From JAGIBJ01 sp032119795 (GTDB lineage: Bacteria > Actinomycetota > Thermoleophilia > Solirubrobacterales > Solirubrobacteraceae): a stretch of 64,000 nucleotides of DNA. The stretch spans positions 1-64,000 of the forward strand of contig JAUMFO010000004.1 in the NCBI GenBank assembly GCA_032119795.1, given 5' to 3'. Under the pieces are notes generated by a model. That model was not told the origin of the DNA. It ran no database searches and saw only the letters and a program-made list of their open reading frames with translations. A program made the position numbers and the translations under genes. Every line of letters starts with the position of its first letter. Position 1 is the stretch's first letter. Positions 25,608 to 35,400 of this stretch are shown piece after piece.

Positions 25608-26618
25608 GTGAGTGCGCAGAACCCGTTTGAGCTGCTGGGGCTCGCGCTCGGTGCGCCCGAAGCGGAGATCAAAGCCGCCTACCGCGGGTTGGTGCGGCTC
25701 TACCACCCAGACAACAATCCGGGGTTCCCGGATGAGGCTGCGGCGAAGCTTCGGGAGCTGCGCGACGCCTATGACCAAGCGCTGGCTGGCTGGAGGCCCG
25801 CGCCCGCTCCGCTCGCTGGGTGGACGGCGCCCGCGCCAGCTCCCGGTGCGGCCGGCAAGCGCGGGCGCCGTGCCAAGCGCGAGGCAGGCCCACCGCCACG
25901 CCCGTGGACGCCGCCTCCGCCGAACAAGCACGACAACCCGCCACGCAAGATGGATCCGCCGAAGGTTCCCAGCAAGCAGCAGGGACCCGAGCCGCCCGAG
26001 CCGAAGTACGCCCATGTGCCGCCGCCGCGTTCGGCGGCGAGCTTGTCCGACCGTCCAGTCGACGCGGCTGCCGAGGCGACACGCCGCGCCGTGCTCCTCG
26101 ATGACCTGGTGGCCGTTGGGTTCGTCAACCACCCGGACGAGCTTGCGCTCGACCACGCGATCGTCGACGCGTTCCTTCCGGTCCTCGGTGGCGGCGAGCG
26201 CGTGCGGTTGGCCGTCCGCTACGAGTCGCTGGCTGCCGCGGGAACGCCGCCGGCGGTGCGTCATCGCGAGGTGTTCCTGCACCCCGTGCCGCTTGGCGTC
26301 GACGACGAGGTCGTGCGAGCTCAGGTCGTCGCCGGGCTCGTTCGCGCGTACTTCGTCGTCGCGACCGACGAGCGGCTGCTGTGGACGGTCAGCCGATTCA
26401 ACGACGTCGAGGACGTGCTGCTGCCGGAGCGGGTCGACGTGCACGCCGAGTCGCTGGAGTCGATCAACCGTGCCTCGCTGATGCAGGGCGGGATCGGGCT
26501 CGGGTTCGGCACCGGATTGGCGGTGCGCTTCCAGCTCGGCGAGGACGCCGCGACCGGGCTGGTCGCGGCGGTGGAAGCGGCCGGCGGAGGCGCCGGCCGC
26601 CAGGGGCGCTCCGCTTAG
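25608..26618 (+). CDS. DnaJ-domain protein
   Basis: 336 residues. N-terminal J domain (about 4-60) with FELLGLALGAPEAEIKAAYR and the HPD motif in LYHPDNNPGFPDEAA, the contact that stimulates Hsp70 ATPase. A Pro/Lys/Arg-rich linker follows (about 65-155). The C-terminal domain (160-330) is unlike the DnaJ zinc/substrate domains and was not recognised; it contains LDDLVAVGFVNHPDEL and VDVHAESLESINRASL. It looks like a specialised co-chaperone rather than DnaJ itself. GTG at 25608 begins just before the J domain. Its stop overlaps that of clpP on the other strand by 4 bp. Confidence 0.8.
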   Translation: MSAQNPFELLGLALGAPEAEIKAAYRGLVRLYHPDNNPGFPDEAAAKLRELRDAYDQALAGWRPAPAPLAGWTAPAPAPGAAGKRGRRAKREAGPPPRPWTPPPPNKHDNPPRKMDPPKVPSKQQGPEPPEPKYAHVPPPRSAASLSDRPVDAAAEATRRAVLLDDLVAVGFVNHPDELALDHAIVDAFLPVLGGGERVRLAVRYESLAAAGTPPAVRHREVFLHPVPLGVDDEVVRAQVVAGLVRAYFVVATDERLLWTVSRFNDVEDVLLPERVDVHAESLESINRASLMQGGIGLGFGTGLAVRFQLGEDAATGLVAAVEAAGGGAGRQGRSA

Positions 26619-27223
26619 GAGCTGGTGTTCTTGCCCTCGCGCGATTCGCGCGTGAGGACGGTGTCGATGATGCCGTACTCGATCGACTCCTCGGCGGAGA
26701 GGAAGCGGTCGCGCTCCATGTCGAGCTTGAGCTGCTCCATCGAGCGGCCGGTGTGCTTGGCGTAGATGGTGTCGACGCGGCGGCGGATGTCGATGATCTC
26801 GCGGGCGTGGATCTCGATGTCGGTCGCCTGGCCCTCGAAGCCACCGGACGGCTGGTGGATCATGATGCGGCTGTTCTTGAGCGCCATGCGCTTGCCGTGG
26901 GCGCCGCCGGCGAGCAGCAGCGAGCCCATGCTCATCGCGATGCCGCAGCAGATGGTGCGCACGTCGGGCTTGATGAACTGCATCGTGTCGTAGATCGCCA
27001 GGCCGGCGTAGATCGAGCCGCCGGGCGAGTTGATGTAGATCGAGATGTCCTTGTCCGGATCATCCGACTCCAGGTGCAGCAGCTGGGCGACGATCAGGTT
27101 CGCGACCTGATCGTTGACCTGGGTCCCGAGGAAGATGATGCGGTCGTTCAGGAGCCGCGAGTAGATGTCGTACTCGCGCTCTCCGCGCGACGTCCGCTCG
27201 ATGACGGTCGGGATCATGGGCAT
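26615..27223 (-). CDS. clpP: ATP-dependent Clp protease proteolytic subunit
   Basis: 202 residues; the serine protease barrel that degrades proteins unfolded by ClpX or ClpC. The catalytic triad is in place: Ser98 (in GIAMSMGSLLLAGG), His123 (in IMIHQPSGG) and Asp172 (in MERDRFLSAEE). The N-terminus MPMIPTVIERTSRGEREYDI with IYSRLLNDRIIFLG is typical. ATG at 27223 fits; ATG at 27217 is an alternative. No ClpX gene follows here: the downstream neighbour is the convergent DnaJ-domain gene. A large structured repeat lies upstream of its promoter. Confidence 0.97.
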   Translation of the reverse strand: MPMIPTVIERTSRGEREYDIYSRLLNDRIIFLGTQVNDQVANLIVAQLLHLESDDPDKDISIYINSPGGSIYAGLAIYDTMQFIKPDVRTICCGIAMSMGSLLLAGGAHGKRMALKNSRIMIHQPSGGFEGQATDIEIHAREIIDIRRRVDTIYAKHTGRSMEQLKLDMERDRFLSAEESIEYGIIDTVLTRESREGKNTSS

Positions 27224-27467
27224 GGGGCTGAGCCTACTCCTTGGGGCTTCGGGCTTGGCCGGCCGCAGGGAGCGTTGCGTTCCCGTTGCCGGCCTATGGG
27301 CCTGGACCGAGTAGTCGGTGCGCCAGCCCCGTCCATTGAGCCGATTCGTTCGTCGGTCGGGCCAAGCGACGCGTCTGGCCGCGCAGTTTGGTCTTCCCGG
27401 GTGGCGGTCCTGCGGATGGACGGTTGAGGGGGCAAGGCCTTGGCGGTCGGGGGCCGCGGCGCCTGAG

Positions 27468-27720
27468 CTGGTTGGCGGCGGTGGATTGGCGATCGCTTCG
27501 GGGTCGGCGGGCGCTTCCGCACCGAGGGCGGTGCGGGTTGGCGGCGTTTGGGCTGGTTGGCGGCGGTGGGACTTCGATCGCCTGGCGGCCCGGGGGCGTT
27601 CTGCACCGAGGGCGGTGCGGGCTGGCGGCGTTTGGGCTGGTTGGCGGCGGCGGATTTGAGATCGCTTCGCAGTCGGTGGGCGCCGGGCGGGCCGCAACCG
27701 CTGGCGGTTGCGGCGGCGAA
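27468..27720 (+). repeat. Tandem repeat, ~85-bp unit, upstream part of repeat element copy 1
   Basis: Units beginning with the 14-mer CTGGTTGGCGGCGG start at 27468, 27553 and 27637 (periods 85 and 84 bp). Each full unit holds a GCACCGAGGGCGGTGC-type hairpin near its end. The same 14-mer appears twice at 57340 and 57430 and twice in reverse complement at 28035-28048 and 28138-28151. Open frames across it give low-complexity Gly/Arg peptides and are not credible genes. Confidence 0.85.
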
Positions 27721-27811
27721 CTCCCGTCACGTACGGGTGCTCAGCGACGGCAAGTGACCGGAGTTCGTTTCGATCGGGCGAAGTGCAACCCCCAGCGGTT
27801 GCGGCGTCGCG

Positions 27812-27980
27812 GAGGTCGCGCCCCGAGCGCCCGTTTTGGGCGTTCGGGGCGCGAGCCGGGCCCGCACAACCCCTGAAGCTTGTATTTACCTGGCATCACG
27901 GGGCCGCCAGGCGCCGTTCGCGCTCAAACCGCCGCACGCCCGGCGGTTTCAACGCGACAGCAAACGCCCGCAACCCCAGA
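27812..27980 (+). repeat. Structured dispersed repeat core, copy 1
   Basis: A 169-bp core shared with 57471-57639. It starts with a 17-bp hairpin (27816-27832 with 27838-27854, T-rich loop) identical in stem to copy 2. A second hairpin, AAACCGCCG at 27926-27934 with CGGCGGTTT at 27941-27949, lies near the end. The first 45 bp match copy 2 at 44 positions; the second-hairpin block matches at about 40 of 45. Reverse-complement copies of the flanking 14-mer lie beyond the core, so the whole of 27468-28151 is a large imperfect palindrome. The rest of the 27224-28316 gap holds no credible gene. Confidence 0.85.
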
Positions 27981-28316
27981 CGGCTGCAACCAGTCCGCCC
28001 GGCGCCCGCCGGCGCCGAAGCGATCGTCAATCCGCCGCCGCCAACCAGCTCAAACCACGACCCCGCCCGCCCTCGGTGCGGCGGCGCCCTCAGATCCCGC
28101 AGCGATCCCCATTCCGTCGCCGCCAACGACTCAGCCACCGCCGCCAACCAGCTCAGGCCCATCTGCCGCATGAGCGGCGACGCGCCAGAGCCTCCCCACC
28201 CGCGTGACAACTCCTCGGACGGCGCGTCTCAACACCAGGCTCCAGGCGCCGCCTGGCCGGCTCGGCCCCGCCCGAGCCAACACCAACGAACCCCACCGAA
28301 CGAGGACCTAGCTCTC

Positions 28317-28826
28317 ATGACGATTCGCACCCTTGCGGCCACGCTGACGGCGAGCGCGCTGCTCGCCGGCGCCGCAGCCGCCCCGGCCATGGCACAGACG
28401 GCCACGTACCCGACCGACACCGCGGCGCTGCCCGCGAAGAAGGCGAAGAAGGCCAAGAAGGCCGCACTGCGCTTGACGGATGCCCAGCAGGCGATCGTGG
28501 CCGAGAAGCTCGGCGTCACCGTCGCCCAGCTCGCGACCGCCATCACCGAGGTCAAGACCGCGATCGCTGCCACGGAGGCACGCGAGACCAAGGCTGAGGT
28601 CGACGCGCTCCTCGCCGGCAAACTCGGCGTGACGGTCGAAGCCCTCCAGGCTGCCTTGGAGGCGGCGCGCCCTGCGCGGGGCGAGCGCCCGGCGCGCGGC
28701 GATGGTGATCGTGGCGGACGTGGCGGCTGCGGTGGTCGTGGCAGCGACGACAGCGGTAGCTACCCGAGCGATAGCTCCGGCGCGTACCCGTCCGACGGCA
28801 CGACCACGTACCCATCCGATACCTGA
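28317..28826 (+). CDS. Small secreted protein with two LGVT repeats and YPSD tail
   Basis: 169 residues, exported. The signal peptide (LAATLTASALLAGAAAAPAMA) ends at AMAQ. After a Lys-rich patch come two similar helical repeats: EKLGVTVAQLATAITEVKTA and GKLGVTVEALQAALEAARPA (about 60-120). The C-terminus is Gly/Arg-rich, then repeats of S-Y-P-S-D (about 140-169). No family recognised. It sits 4 bp before the next secreted gene, suggesting co-transcription. The Tyr/Ser-rich tail recalls cell-wall or self-assembling proteins, but that is a guess. Confidence 0.7.
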   Translation: MTIRTLAATLTASALLAGAAAAPAMAQTATYPTDTAALPAKKAKKAKKAALRLTDAQQAIVAEKLGVTVAQLATAITEVKTAIAATEARETKAEVDALLAGKLGVTVEALQAALEAARPARGERPARGDGDRGGRGGCGGRGSDDSGSYPSDSSGAYPSDGTTTYPSDT

Positions 28827-28830
28827 TCCA

Positions 28831-30138
28831 ATGTTGCGGATTCTCGCGCTGCTGGCGGTGGCCGTCGGGCTCAGTGCTTCAGCGCCGCCGGTAGCGCGAG
28901 CCGCAGACTTCGGCCTCTCTGAGCAGCAGGCCACCTCGTTCGCCGACGGGCGGCTGCGCGCCTTGGGCGTCCGGTACGCGCGGCTCATCGCACCGTGGAA
29001 CGCGGCGACCTCGGAGCCGGCCCGCGTGCAGGCGTGGCTCGACGCCGTGGCCGCGGCGGGGATGACGCCGCACGTCGCCTTCGAACACCTGCGCACCGAC
29101 CACTGCCCTGGCTCGCCGTGCGTACTCCCGACCCGCGCCCAATACCGCGAGGCGTTCGATGCGTTCCGAGCGCGGTTCCCGCAGGTGACGACCTTCACCA
29201 CCTGGAACGAGGCCAACCACTCCAGCCAGCCGGTCGCCGAGCGCCCGGAGGTCGTCGCGGGCTACTGGGCCGAACTGACGGCCGCCTGCCCAGGGTGCAC
29301 GGTCGTCTCCGGCGACGTCCTCGACTCCGGCAGCTACGTGCGCTGGCTCAAGCGCTTCCAGGCGGCCGCTCCTGCGACGCCGCAGCGGTGGGGCCTGCAC
29401 AACTACGGCGACGTGACGTATGGGACGCAGGCCGGCACCGACGCCGTCCTCGCCGCGGTACCCGGCGAACTCTGGATCGAGGAAACGGGTGGCATTGTGA
29501 CCCTCAGAAACGCTGCCGGCCACACCACTCTCAGCTCGAATGAGGCCCGCGCGGCGGAGAGCGTGAACCGCGCCTTCGCGATCGCTGCCACTCGCCCGCG
29601 GATCACGCGGATGTACCTCTACCACTGGAAGGCCAACACCCTCCAGGACCGCTTCGACGCCGGGCTCGTGCGCCCAGACGGCACGATCCGAGCGAGCTAC
29701 GCCAACGCGCAGGCTCGCCTGGCCGAGCACGCTGCGGCCGCGACCAAAGCGCCAACGGCCGCTAGACCGGCGGTCAGCGTCTCGGCGCGGTGGTCGACGG
29801 TGAGGCGCGGCCAGCTGCTCGTGCGCGTGAAGTGCGTCGGCGTCGGAGCCGGCGTCAGCATCGGAGCGGCAACGGCGGGCATCTGCCGCGGAAGGCTCGC
29901 CGCGACCATCCGCACCAAGCGCACATCGAAGTCCGGCACGCTCATGACGTCGATTGCCAAGCGGCGCGTCTACGCCACCACGGCGGCCAAGACGACGACC
30001 ACGCTGCGGCTGAACGTGCCCAGGGCGCTGCGAACTCGCCTGCGCGGCGCGGCAATTCGGCGCGTGGCGATCACCGTCACCGAGTCCAGGCCCGCCGCGG
30101 TCAGGGCGACGAGCACGCTTCGGCTGGCCAAGCCCTAG
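28831..30138 (+). CDS. Secreted glycoside-hydrolase-like TIM-barrel protein
   Basis: 435 residues. The signal peptide (LRILALLAVAVGLSASAPPVARA) precedes a barrel domain (about 25-310) with the clan GH-A landmarks: WNEANHSSQP, in which Asn-Glu supplies the acid/base, and ELWIEETGG, in which Glu would be the nucleophile. The C-terminal domain (about 320-435) is basic and beta-rich (TTTTLRLNVPRALRTRLRGA) and resembles the end of the protein at 19280. A GH39- or GH5-like role on a cell-wall or plant glycan is likely, but the family number is not certain. Confidence 0.75.
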   Translation: MLRILALLAVAVGLSASAPPVARAADFGLSEQQATSFADGRLRALGVRYARLIAPWNAATSEPARVQAWLDAVAAAGMTPHVAFEHLRTDHCPGSPCVLPTRAQYREAFDAFRARFPQVTTFTTWNEANHSSQPVAERPEVVAGYWAELTAACPGCTVVSGDVLDSGSYVRWLKRFQAAAPATPQRWGLHNYGDVTYGTQAGTDAVLAAVPGELWIEETGGIVTLRNAAGHTTLSSNEARAAESVNRAFAIAATRPRITRMYLYHWKANTLQDRFDAGLVRPDGTIRASYANAQARLAEHAAAATKAPTAARPAVSVSARWSTVRRGQLLVRVKCVGVGAGVSIGAATAGICRGRLAATIRTKRTSKSGTLMTSIAKRRVYATTAAKTTTTLRLNVPRALRTRLRGAAIRRVAITVTESRPAAVRATSTLRLAKP

Positions 30139-30270
30139 CGAACCCGACACTCGTGAAGCGAGCCTTGCGTGCTGCCGTGACCGTGGCGTCACTCGCTCGC
30201 GCGCGCCGCACTGCCCCCGCGCGGCTCCGTAGGCTGGGGCCGTGCCCGATCGCCTTCAGCTGACCCGCCG

Positions 30271-30831
30271 GTGAACGCCCGAATCCCCAACGCCCTCACG
30301 GTGGGCCGGATCGCGGTGACTCCGATCATGGTGGTCGCGCTGTTCCAGGGCACGCGCACCGGCGACACGATCGGCGCGATCATCTTCGCCGTCGCGTCGA
30401 TCACCGATTTCGTCGACGGCTACCTCGCACGCCGCGCGAACGTGATCTCGTCGTTCGGCAAGCTGATGGACCCGATCGCCGACAAGCTCCTGGTGATCGG
30501 CGCGCTCATTCCGCTCGTCTACGTCGACCGGATCCCCTGGTGGGTCGCCGCCGTGATCATCGCCCGGGAGGCGATCGTGACGATCACCCGCATGCAGCTC
30601 AAGAAGAACGGCGGTGAGGTGATCGCCGCCGCCCAGCTCGGCAAGCTCAAGACGGTCGTGCAGCTCTGGGCGATCCTGCTGGCGATCATCTTCGATCCCA
30701 CGCCGCTCGCCGTCGACCTCGTGATCTACGCGGCCGTGCTGCTCACGATCGTCTCCGGCGTCGACTTCTACTGGCGGACGTTCCGCATGGCCCCGCCCGC
30801 TCCTACGGGCGCGGAAGAAGCGACACCGTAA
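30271..30831 (+). CDS. pgsA: CDP-alcohol phosphatidyltransferase, PgsA-like
   Basis: 186-residue membrane enzyme that makes phosphatidylglycerol-phosphate from CDP-diacylglycerol and glycerol-3-phosphate. The family signature D-G-x2-A-R-x8-G-x3-D-x3-D is complete in DFVDGYLARRANVISSFGKL followed by MDPIADK. Four or more hydrophobic helices follow. GTG start at 30271. PgsA and the inositol-phosphate synthases share the signature; the length and N-terminal IPNALTVGRIAVTPIMVV favour PgsA. Overlaps the convergent secreted-protein gene by 29 bp. Confidence 0.9.
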   Translation: MNARIPNALTVGRIAVTPIMVVALFQGTRTGDTIGAIIFAVASITDFVDGYLARRANVISSFGKLMDPIADKLLVIGALIPLVYVDRIPWWVAAVIIAREAIVTITRMQLKKNGGEVIAAAQLGKLKTVVQLWAILLAIIFDPTPLAVDLVIYAAVLLTIVSGVDFYWRTFRMAPPAPTGAEEATP

Positions 30832-32266
30832 GCTCGCCGTCGGCCTGAGCCCCGTCGAAGTGGCGGCGGATCACGGCCGCCTCACGGCCTGGCCGCCCGA
30901 GCAGCGCGTAGTTGGCGGTGGCCACGACCTTCCCGTCTCGCTTGAGCTGGGCCACGCCGGTGCACACCGTGCCGTTCGGGCGGTCGCAGGTGATCGTGGC
31001 GACGGGACCGCGATCATCGGAGCTCAGGCCCTGGAGTTGGCCTCGGCCGATGCGGCGAGCGTCCGGCGCCGCCATCGCGAGGAGCTGTGGGCCGGGGGCG
31101 GAGTAGGACTGCGGCGACTGCGTCCCGGGCACGGACGTGAAGAGGCGGCCGTCGCCGCCGATCACGAGCCGTCCCCCTCCGATCTGCGCACCCGGGGTGG
31201 TGAACCACCGGACGCGCAGCTCGGCAGTCAGCCCGACGATGATCTGCTGCAAGACGTCATAGGTGCGGCCGGGTTCGTTGGACGAATCCAGGCACGAGAT
31301 CGACGCGATCGGGTTGCCGGACGGGCCGGCGATCGCCCAGCTGATCTCGTAGAACTCGCCGCGGGTGCGGCACGCCTCGTTGCGTGGGAACTGCAGCTGC
31401 TGGACGGTGCGGCGGATCGGCGGCTCCCCGGGACGCAAGTTCGCGAAGGCGGCGAAGCGCGACTCGCCGTCGTCGTTGACGAGCAGCGTCCCGCCAGAGA
31501 CGGCGGCCGCGACGTTCGACGTCCACCGGCCGCGTGCCGCCTTCGGCAGGAGGGTCTTCTTGATCGTGCCGTTGGCGCTGACGCGCAGCAGTCCGAGGTT
31601 GGCGAAGTCATCCGACTTCTTCGGTGCGAACCGCGCCGAGATCACGACGCCGCCGTCGGCGCTCGCGACAGCGTTGCCGAGTCCCGCGGTCGGGGGTAGC
31701 GTCGCGATCACGCGGCCCCTCGTGTCGGCGACGCTCACCGGCCCGCCGTTGGCCTGCCGCAGAAGGACGCGTAGCCCGCGGCCGGTCGCAAGGAGCGTGA
31801 TCGGCGTGGCTCCGGCGGGAAACCCGACGGTCTTGGCGAGCCGTCCGAGATCGTCGATGCCGACGACGCGCTGGCCGACGATCAGCCAGTCCAAGCCGTC
31901 GACGCCGGAGAGCGTCCCGCCCACCGCGTCCGGGTGGCCACCGGTCGTGCCGGGGAATTCGGTTCGCTTGATCGTGGAGCTGGTGGCGTCGAACTCGAGG
32001 AGTTCCAGTGGCGCGGTGTCGGACGCGTGGGCCTCCCCGAAGGCGCCGTCGGGGCGCAGGAGCGCCGACGAGAGCGGGGTGAGCTTGGCGCCAGTGAGGA
32101 GGCCGTACTGCTGGACGGGCTTGGGCGGCGCGACCTCGGCGGGCGCGGGCGCCGCCAGGCTGCTCGCCGGGATGAGCAGTGCCGCTGACACGCAGGCAGC
32201 GCTCAGGAACTGGAAGCCGCGGCGCGCGGTGGGGCGGTGGGCGACGGGGCCGATCGACGGAGGCAT
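30803..32266 (-). CDS. Secreted protein of unknown function
   Basis: 487 residues. A twin-Arg-containing basic N-region (HRPTARRGFQFLSAACVSAA) and hydrophobic core end near SSLAAPAPAE, so it is exported. The body is all-beta with repeated short strands and turn motifs such as LGNAVASADGGVVISARF and IGGGRLVIGGDGRLFTSVPG, suggesting a propeller. Cysteines near ACRTRGEFYE, CLDSSNEPG and CDRPNGTVC may pair. The C-terminal part (TGVAQLKRDGKVVATANYAL) resembles the shared C-terminal domains of other exported proteins here. No family recognised. Confidence 0.65.
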   Translation of the reverse strand: MPPSIGPVAHRPTARRGFQFLSAACVSAALLIPASSLAAPAPAEVAPPKPVQQYGLLTGAKLTPLSSALLRPDGAFGEAHASDTAPLELLEFDATSSTIKRTEFPGTTGGHPDAVGGTLSGVDGLDWLIVGQRVVGIDDLGRLAKTVGFPAGATPITLLATGRGLRVLLRQANGGPVSVADTRGRVIATLPPTAGLGNAVASADGGVVISARFAPKKSDDFANLGLLRVSANGTIKKTLLPKAARGRWTSNVAAAVSGGTLLVNDDGESRFAAFANLRPGEPPIRRTVQQLQFPRNEACRTRGEFYEISWAIAGPSGNPIASISCLDSSNEPGRTYDVLQQIIVGLTAELRVRWFTTPGAQIGGGRLVIGGDGRLFTSVPGTQSPQSYSAPGPQLLAMAAPDARRIGRGQLQGLSSDDRGPVATITCDRPNGTVCTGVAQLKRDGKVVATANYALLGRPGREAAVIRRHFDGAQADGELTVSLLPRP

Positions 32267-32400
32267 GCCCGAGGAGACACGCCCCGTTGCGAGAAGTTGC
32301 GGCGCGCCAGAACCCGATCTCGGATTCCAGCGGTATGGTCGGCCTCTTAAATGTTTACGCGCCAGTGCAATACGGGCTCAGGTGTGGTTGGGTTGCGAAC

Positions 32401-35400
32401 ATGAACGTCCGTTTTGGCCGCTGCGCTCGGCTCTTGATCCTGCCACTGTCGGCGCTCGTCGGACTCTTGATCGCGGTGGCGCCTGCGAGCGCCGCCGTGA
32501 CGTTCACGACGTGGCCGGGGAGCCCGTTTCAGTCTGCGGCCGACGCCTCGACGGCCGACTCGCTGCTCGGTGTCGCCGACCTCGGGACCGACAACCGCCC
32601 GGATGTTGTCCGAGCGGGGTTCGGAGGCAATCTGCTGACGGTGTGGGGCTCGCCGACGCTCACCTCGCCCGTCAACCAGTCGGCGCAGTCGCCACAGACG
32701 TTCCGGCTCGCCTCCGGCGACGTTGACGGCGACGGCCGTCGCGACCTGGCCGTGTATCTGGAAGCCGGGAAGGAGAGCACCGGCGTGATGGTGTTTCGAG
32801 GGACAGCCGGCGGTCTGACGCCGCCGCCGACCCCTGCCGACTACGCCGACGCGTTCTCGATCGACATTGCGCTGGCGGACTTCACCGGTGACGGCAAAGC
32901 CGATCTGCTGCGTACCGCCTCAGACAACACGTCGGTGCAGCCGTGGACCGGCGGGCCGGCGTTCAACGAGACCACTGCGGCCCTCGTGGCAGTGACCGGC
33001 ACGCAGATCGCTGGCGCCGATCTCACCGGCGACGCCAAAGCCGACGTGGTGGTCGCCGGCACCGACGGCACCGGCCCGTTCATTCGTGTGCTCAAAGCAC
33101 CGTCGCTCTCCGCTGGCACGATCATTCGGCCAGGAGTCGTGCCACTCGAACTCGGCGTCGCCGACGTCACCGGCGACGGACGTCCGGACGCTGTGGCCGT
33201 CAACGCGTCGTCCATCGTGGTGTACCCGACGGCAGCCGACGGCTCGCTTGGTGCCCCGAAATCGACGGCCGTTGCCGGTGCCACGGGCGGTGGCATCGCC
33301 TTCGGTGATTTCGATCGCGACGGCGCTGCCGACGCGGCACTCTCGACCTCCTCGCAGACCCAGGTCGTCGTGCTGCGTTCGAAGCTCGACGGCACGTTCG
33401 ACGCGCCGCAAGCGGTCGCCTTTGGCGGCAGCCTGCCGACCGGCCCGATCGGCGATCTTGCGGCGGCCGACTTCGACGCCGACGGTGACGTGGACCTCGC
33501 GGTCGCCTCGCGCGGTCGCTTGCGACTCGACGTCCTACGCAACGGCATCGTGCTTCCGCCAACGGCGCGGACCGACGCGCCGACGGCGGTCGGCTTCGAC
33601 TCGGCGACGCTGGCCGGAGCGGCCGACCTCAAGGGCGCCGCGGGCACCGTCGGCTTCCAGTGGGGCACGACCGCGACCTACGGCACCGAGACCGCCGAGC
33701 AGGACGTCGCGGCCGGACCCGTTGGAAACCGCCCGGTCAGCGCGGAGCTCACGGGCCTGAAGCCCGACACGGAGTACCACGCTCGCACGGTCGTGCGGAC
33801 CGGCGCCGGTAACAACGTCGGGCAGGACATCACCTTCCGCACGTCCGCCGCACCGGCCGCCGATCACGCGGCGACGATCACGCAGCTCCCGGACCGCGTC
33901 GTGGCCGGCGTCCCGACCGAGCTGAGGGGTGCGGCGAGCGGCAGCTTCGGCCCGTACACCTACACGTGGACCGTCGATGACGGGGGCAGCGCCGACGGCG
34001 CGCAGGCCACCCATCGGTTCGCCCAGGTGCAGCTGAGCACCGAGCAGGCGGGCGTCGTCGGCGGGCAGGCCACAGACGGCGGAGCCAAGCGCGGCACCCG
34101 CAAGGTCACGCTCACGGTGACCGACCGCTTCGGGCGGGCCGCGATGGCCTCGGGCAACGTGACCGTCCTGCCGAATCGTGCGCCGGTCGCGGCCGTCAGC
34201 GCCGTCCGCGGGCAGCTCGAATACGCCGACCCCAACGCGCTGCGCAACGAATCCGTCGACCCGGACTCCGGCCCGAAGCTCGAGTACGACCAGGTCGCCA
34301 AGACCTCGTGGTCGTTCGACGGCAAACCCGCCTTTGAGACGTTTGCCGGCGCGGAGTCCTCGCCGACGGTCGTGCCGTGGCGCCTGGACCGCGCCGGCAA
34401 GCCGGCCCTCGGCGAGCTGCTTACCCCGACCCTGGAACTCCCCGGGAGCGCGGGATCCAAGCTGCTGGGACTCAGCCCGGAGCAGAAGACCCGTGTACTG
34501 GCCGAGGCCATCAAGCAGTACCCGACCGTCGCGTGCGGCGCCGCGGCGCTCTCGATGTTTGGCTGCTGGCCTCACCGCACCGAGATCACCGTCGGCGTGC
34601 GCGCCGAGGACCGTGCCGGCGCCGCCGGCGAGGCGCAGACGACCCTTCCGATTCGGCTGCGTGCCCGGCCGGCCGTCGACGTGACGCTGCGCAACCCCGC
34701 GGTGCAGACCAACACGGGCCGCAGCTCCGACAGCAACCAGGAACTTCCCGCCGGAATTACGACCGACACCGTGCTCGACTTCGATCCTGGCCAGACCAAG
34801 ATCGACGGCAAAGATGACCCGGCCTACTACGTGCTCGAGGTCGGCAAGCCGTGGCAGCTGCAGTGCGCGTCGGGGAAGAAGCCGCCAGCCGGCGGAATCG
34901 TCCAGCCACAGATCGACCTTCCCCTGCAGGAGACCGCCAGGAATATCGTGCTCGACAACCCGCTGCAGGGCCCGACGCTGACGCAGCCGGGGCTGTCGGC
35001 CGGTGAGGCGGTCGGCGCCCGGGCCCAGCTCAAGGAGGGCGACCAGGTCTCCCTTGGCAAGGGCTGCATCAACGGCGTGTTCGGCGTCAACGGGCCGATC
35101 AAGACGATCGTCGCCACCAAAGCCGAGCAGCTGAAGGCGGCGATCCCTCAGGAGGGCACATGGTCGGCGATGCTCAGCGTCTTCGATCGGATTGGCGCCC
35201 GCGGCAACGTGCGGCTCGACGGCATTCGGGTCGGGCCGGTCGCGACGACCTGCCAGCCCAAACGCGGGACGTTCTCCGGCAAAGGTGGCTTCAGCTGGAC
35301 CGGCACCTGCGTGAGCGGCGTGGGCGACAAACAGCTCTCGTGGACGCGCAATCCGATTGATCTCAACGGCGTGCGCCTCGCTCCCGCAGCGGGCAAGGTC

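Noticed and set aside
26381..27427. A 348-codon plus-strand frame overlapping the DnaJ-domain gene and antisense to clpP
   Set aside because: clpP on the other strand has a complete catalytic triad; this frame is its shadow.
27468..27720. A possible CRISPR array
   Set aside because: Only three long, adjoining and diverged units exist, with no unique spacers between short repeats and no cas genes nearby.
27388..27876. An open frame in the tandem-repeat region
   Set aside because: It only translates the 85-bp DNA repeat into Gly/Arg-rich peptide, with no start signal or family similarity.
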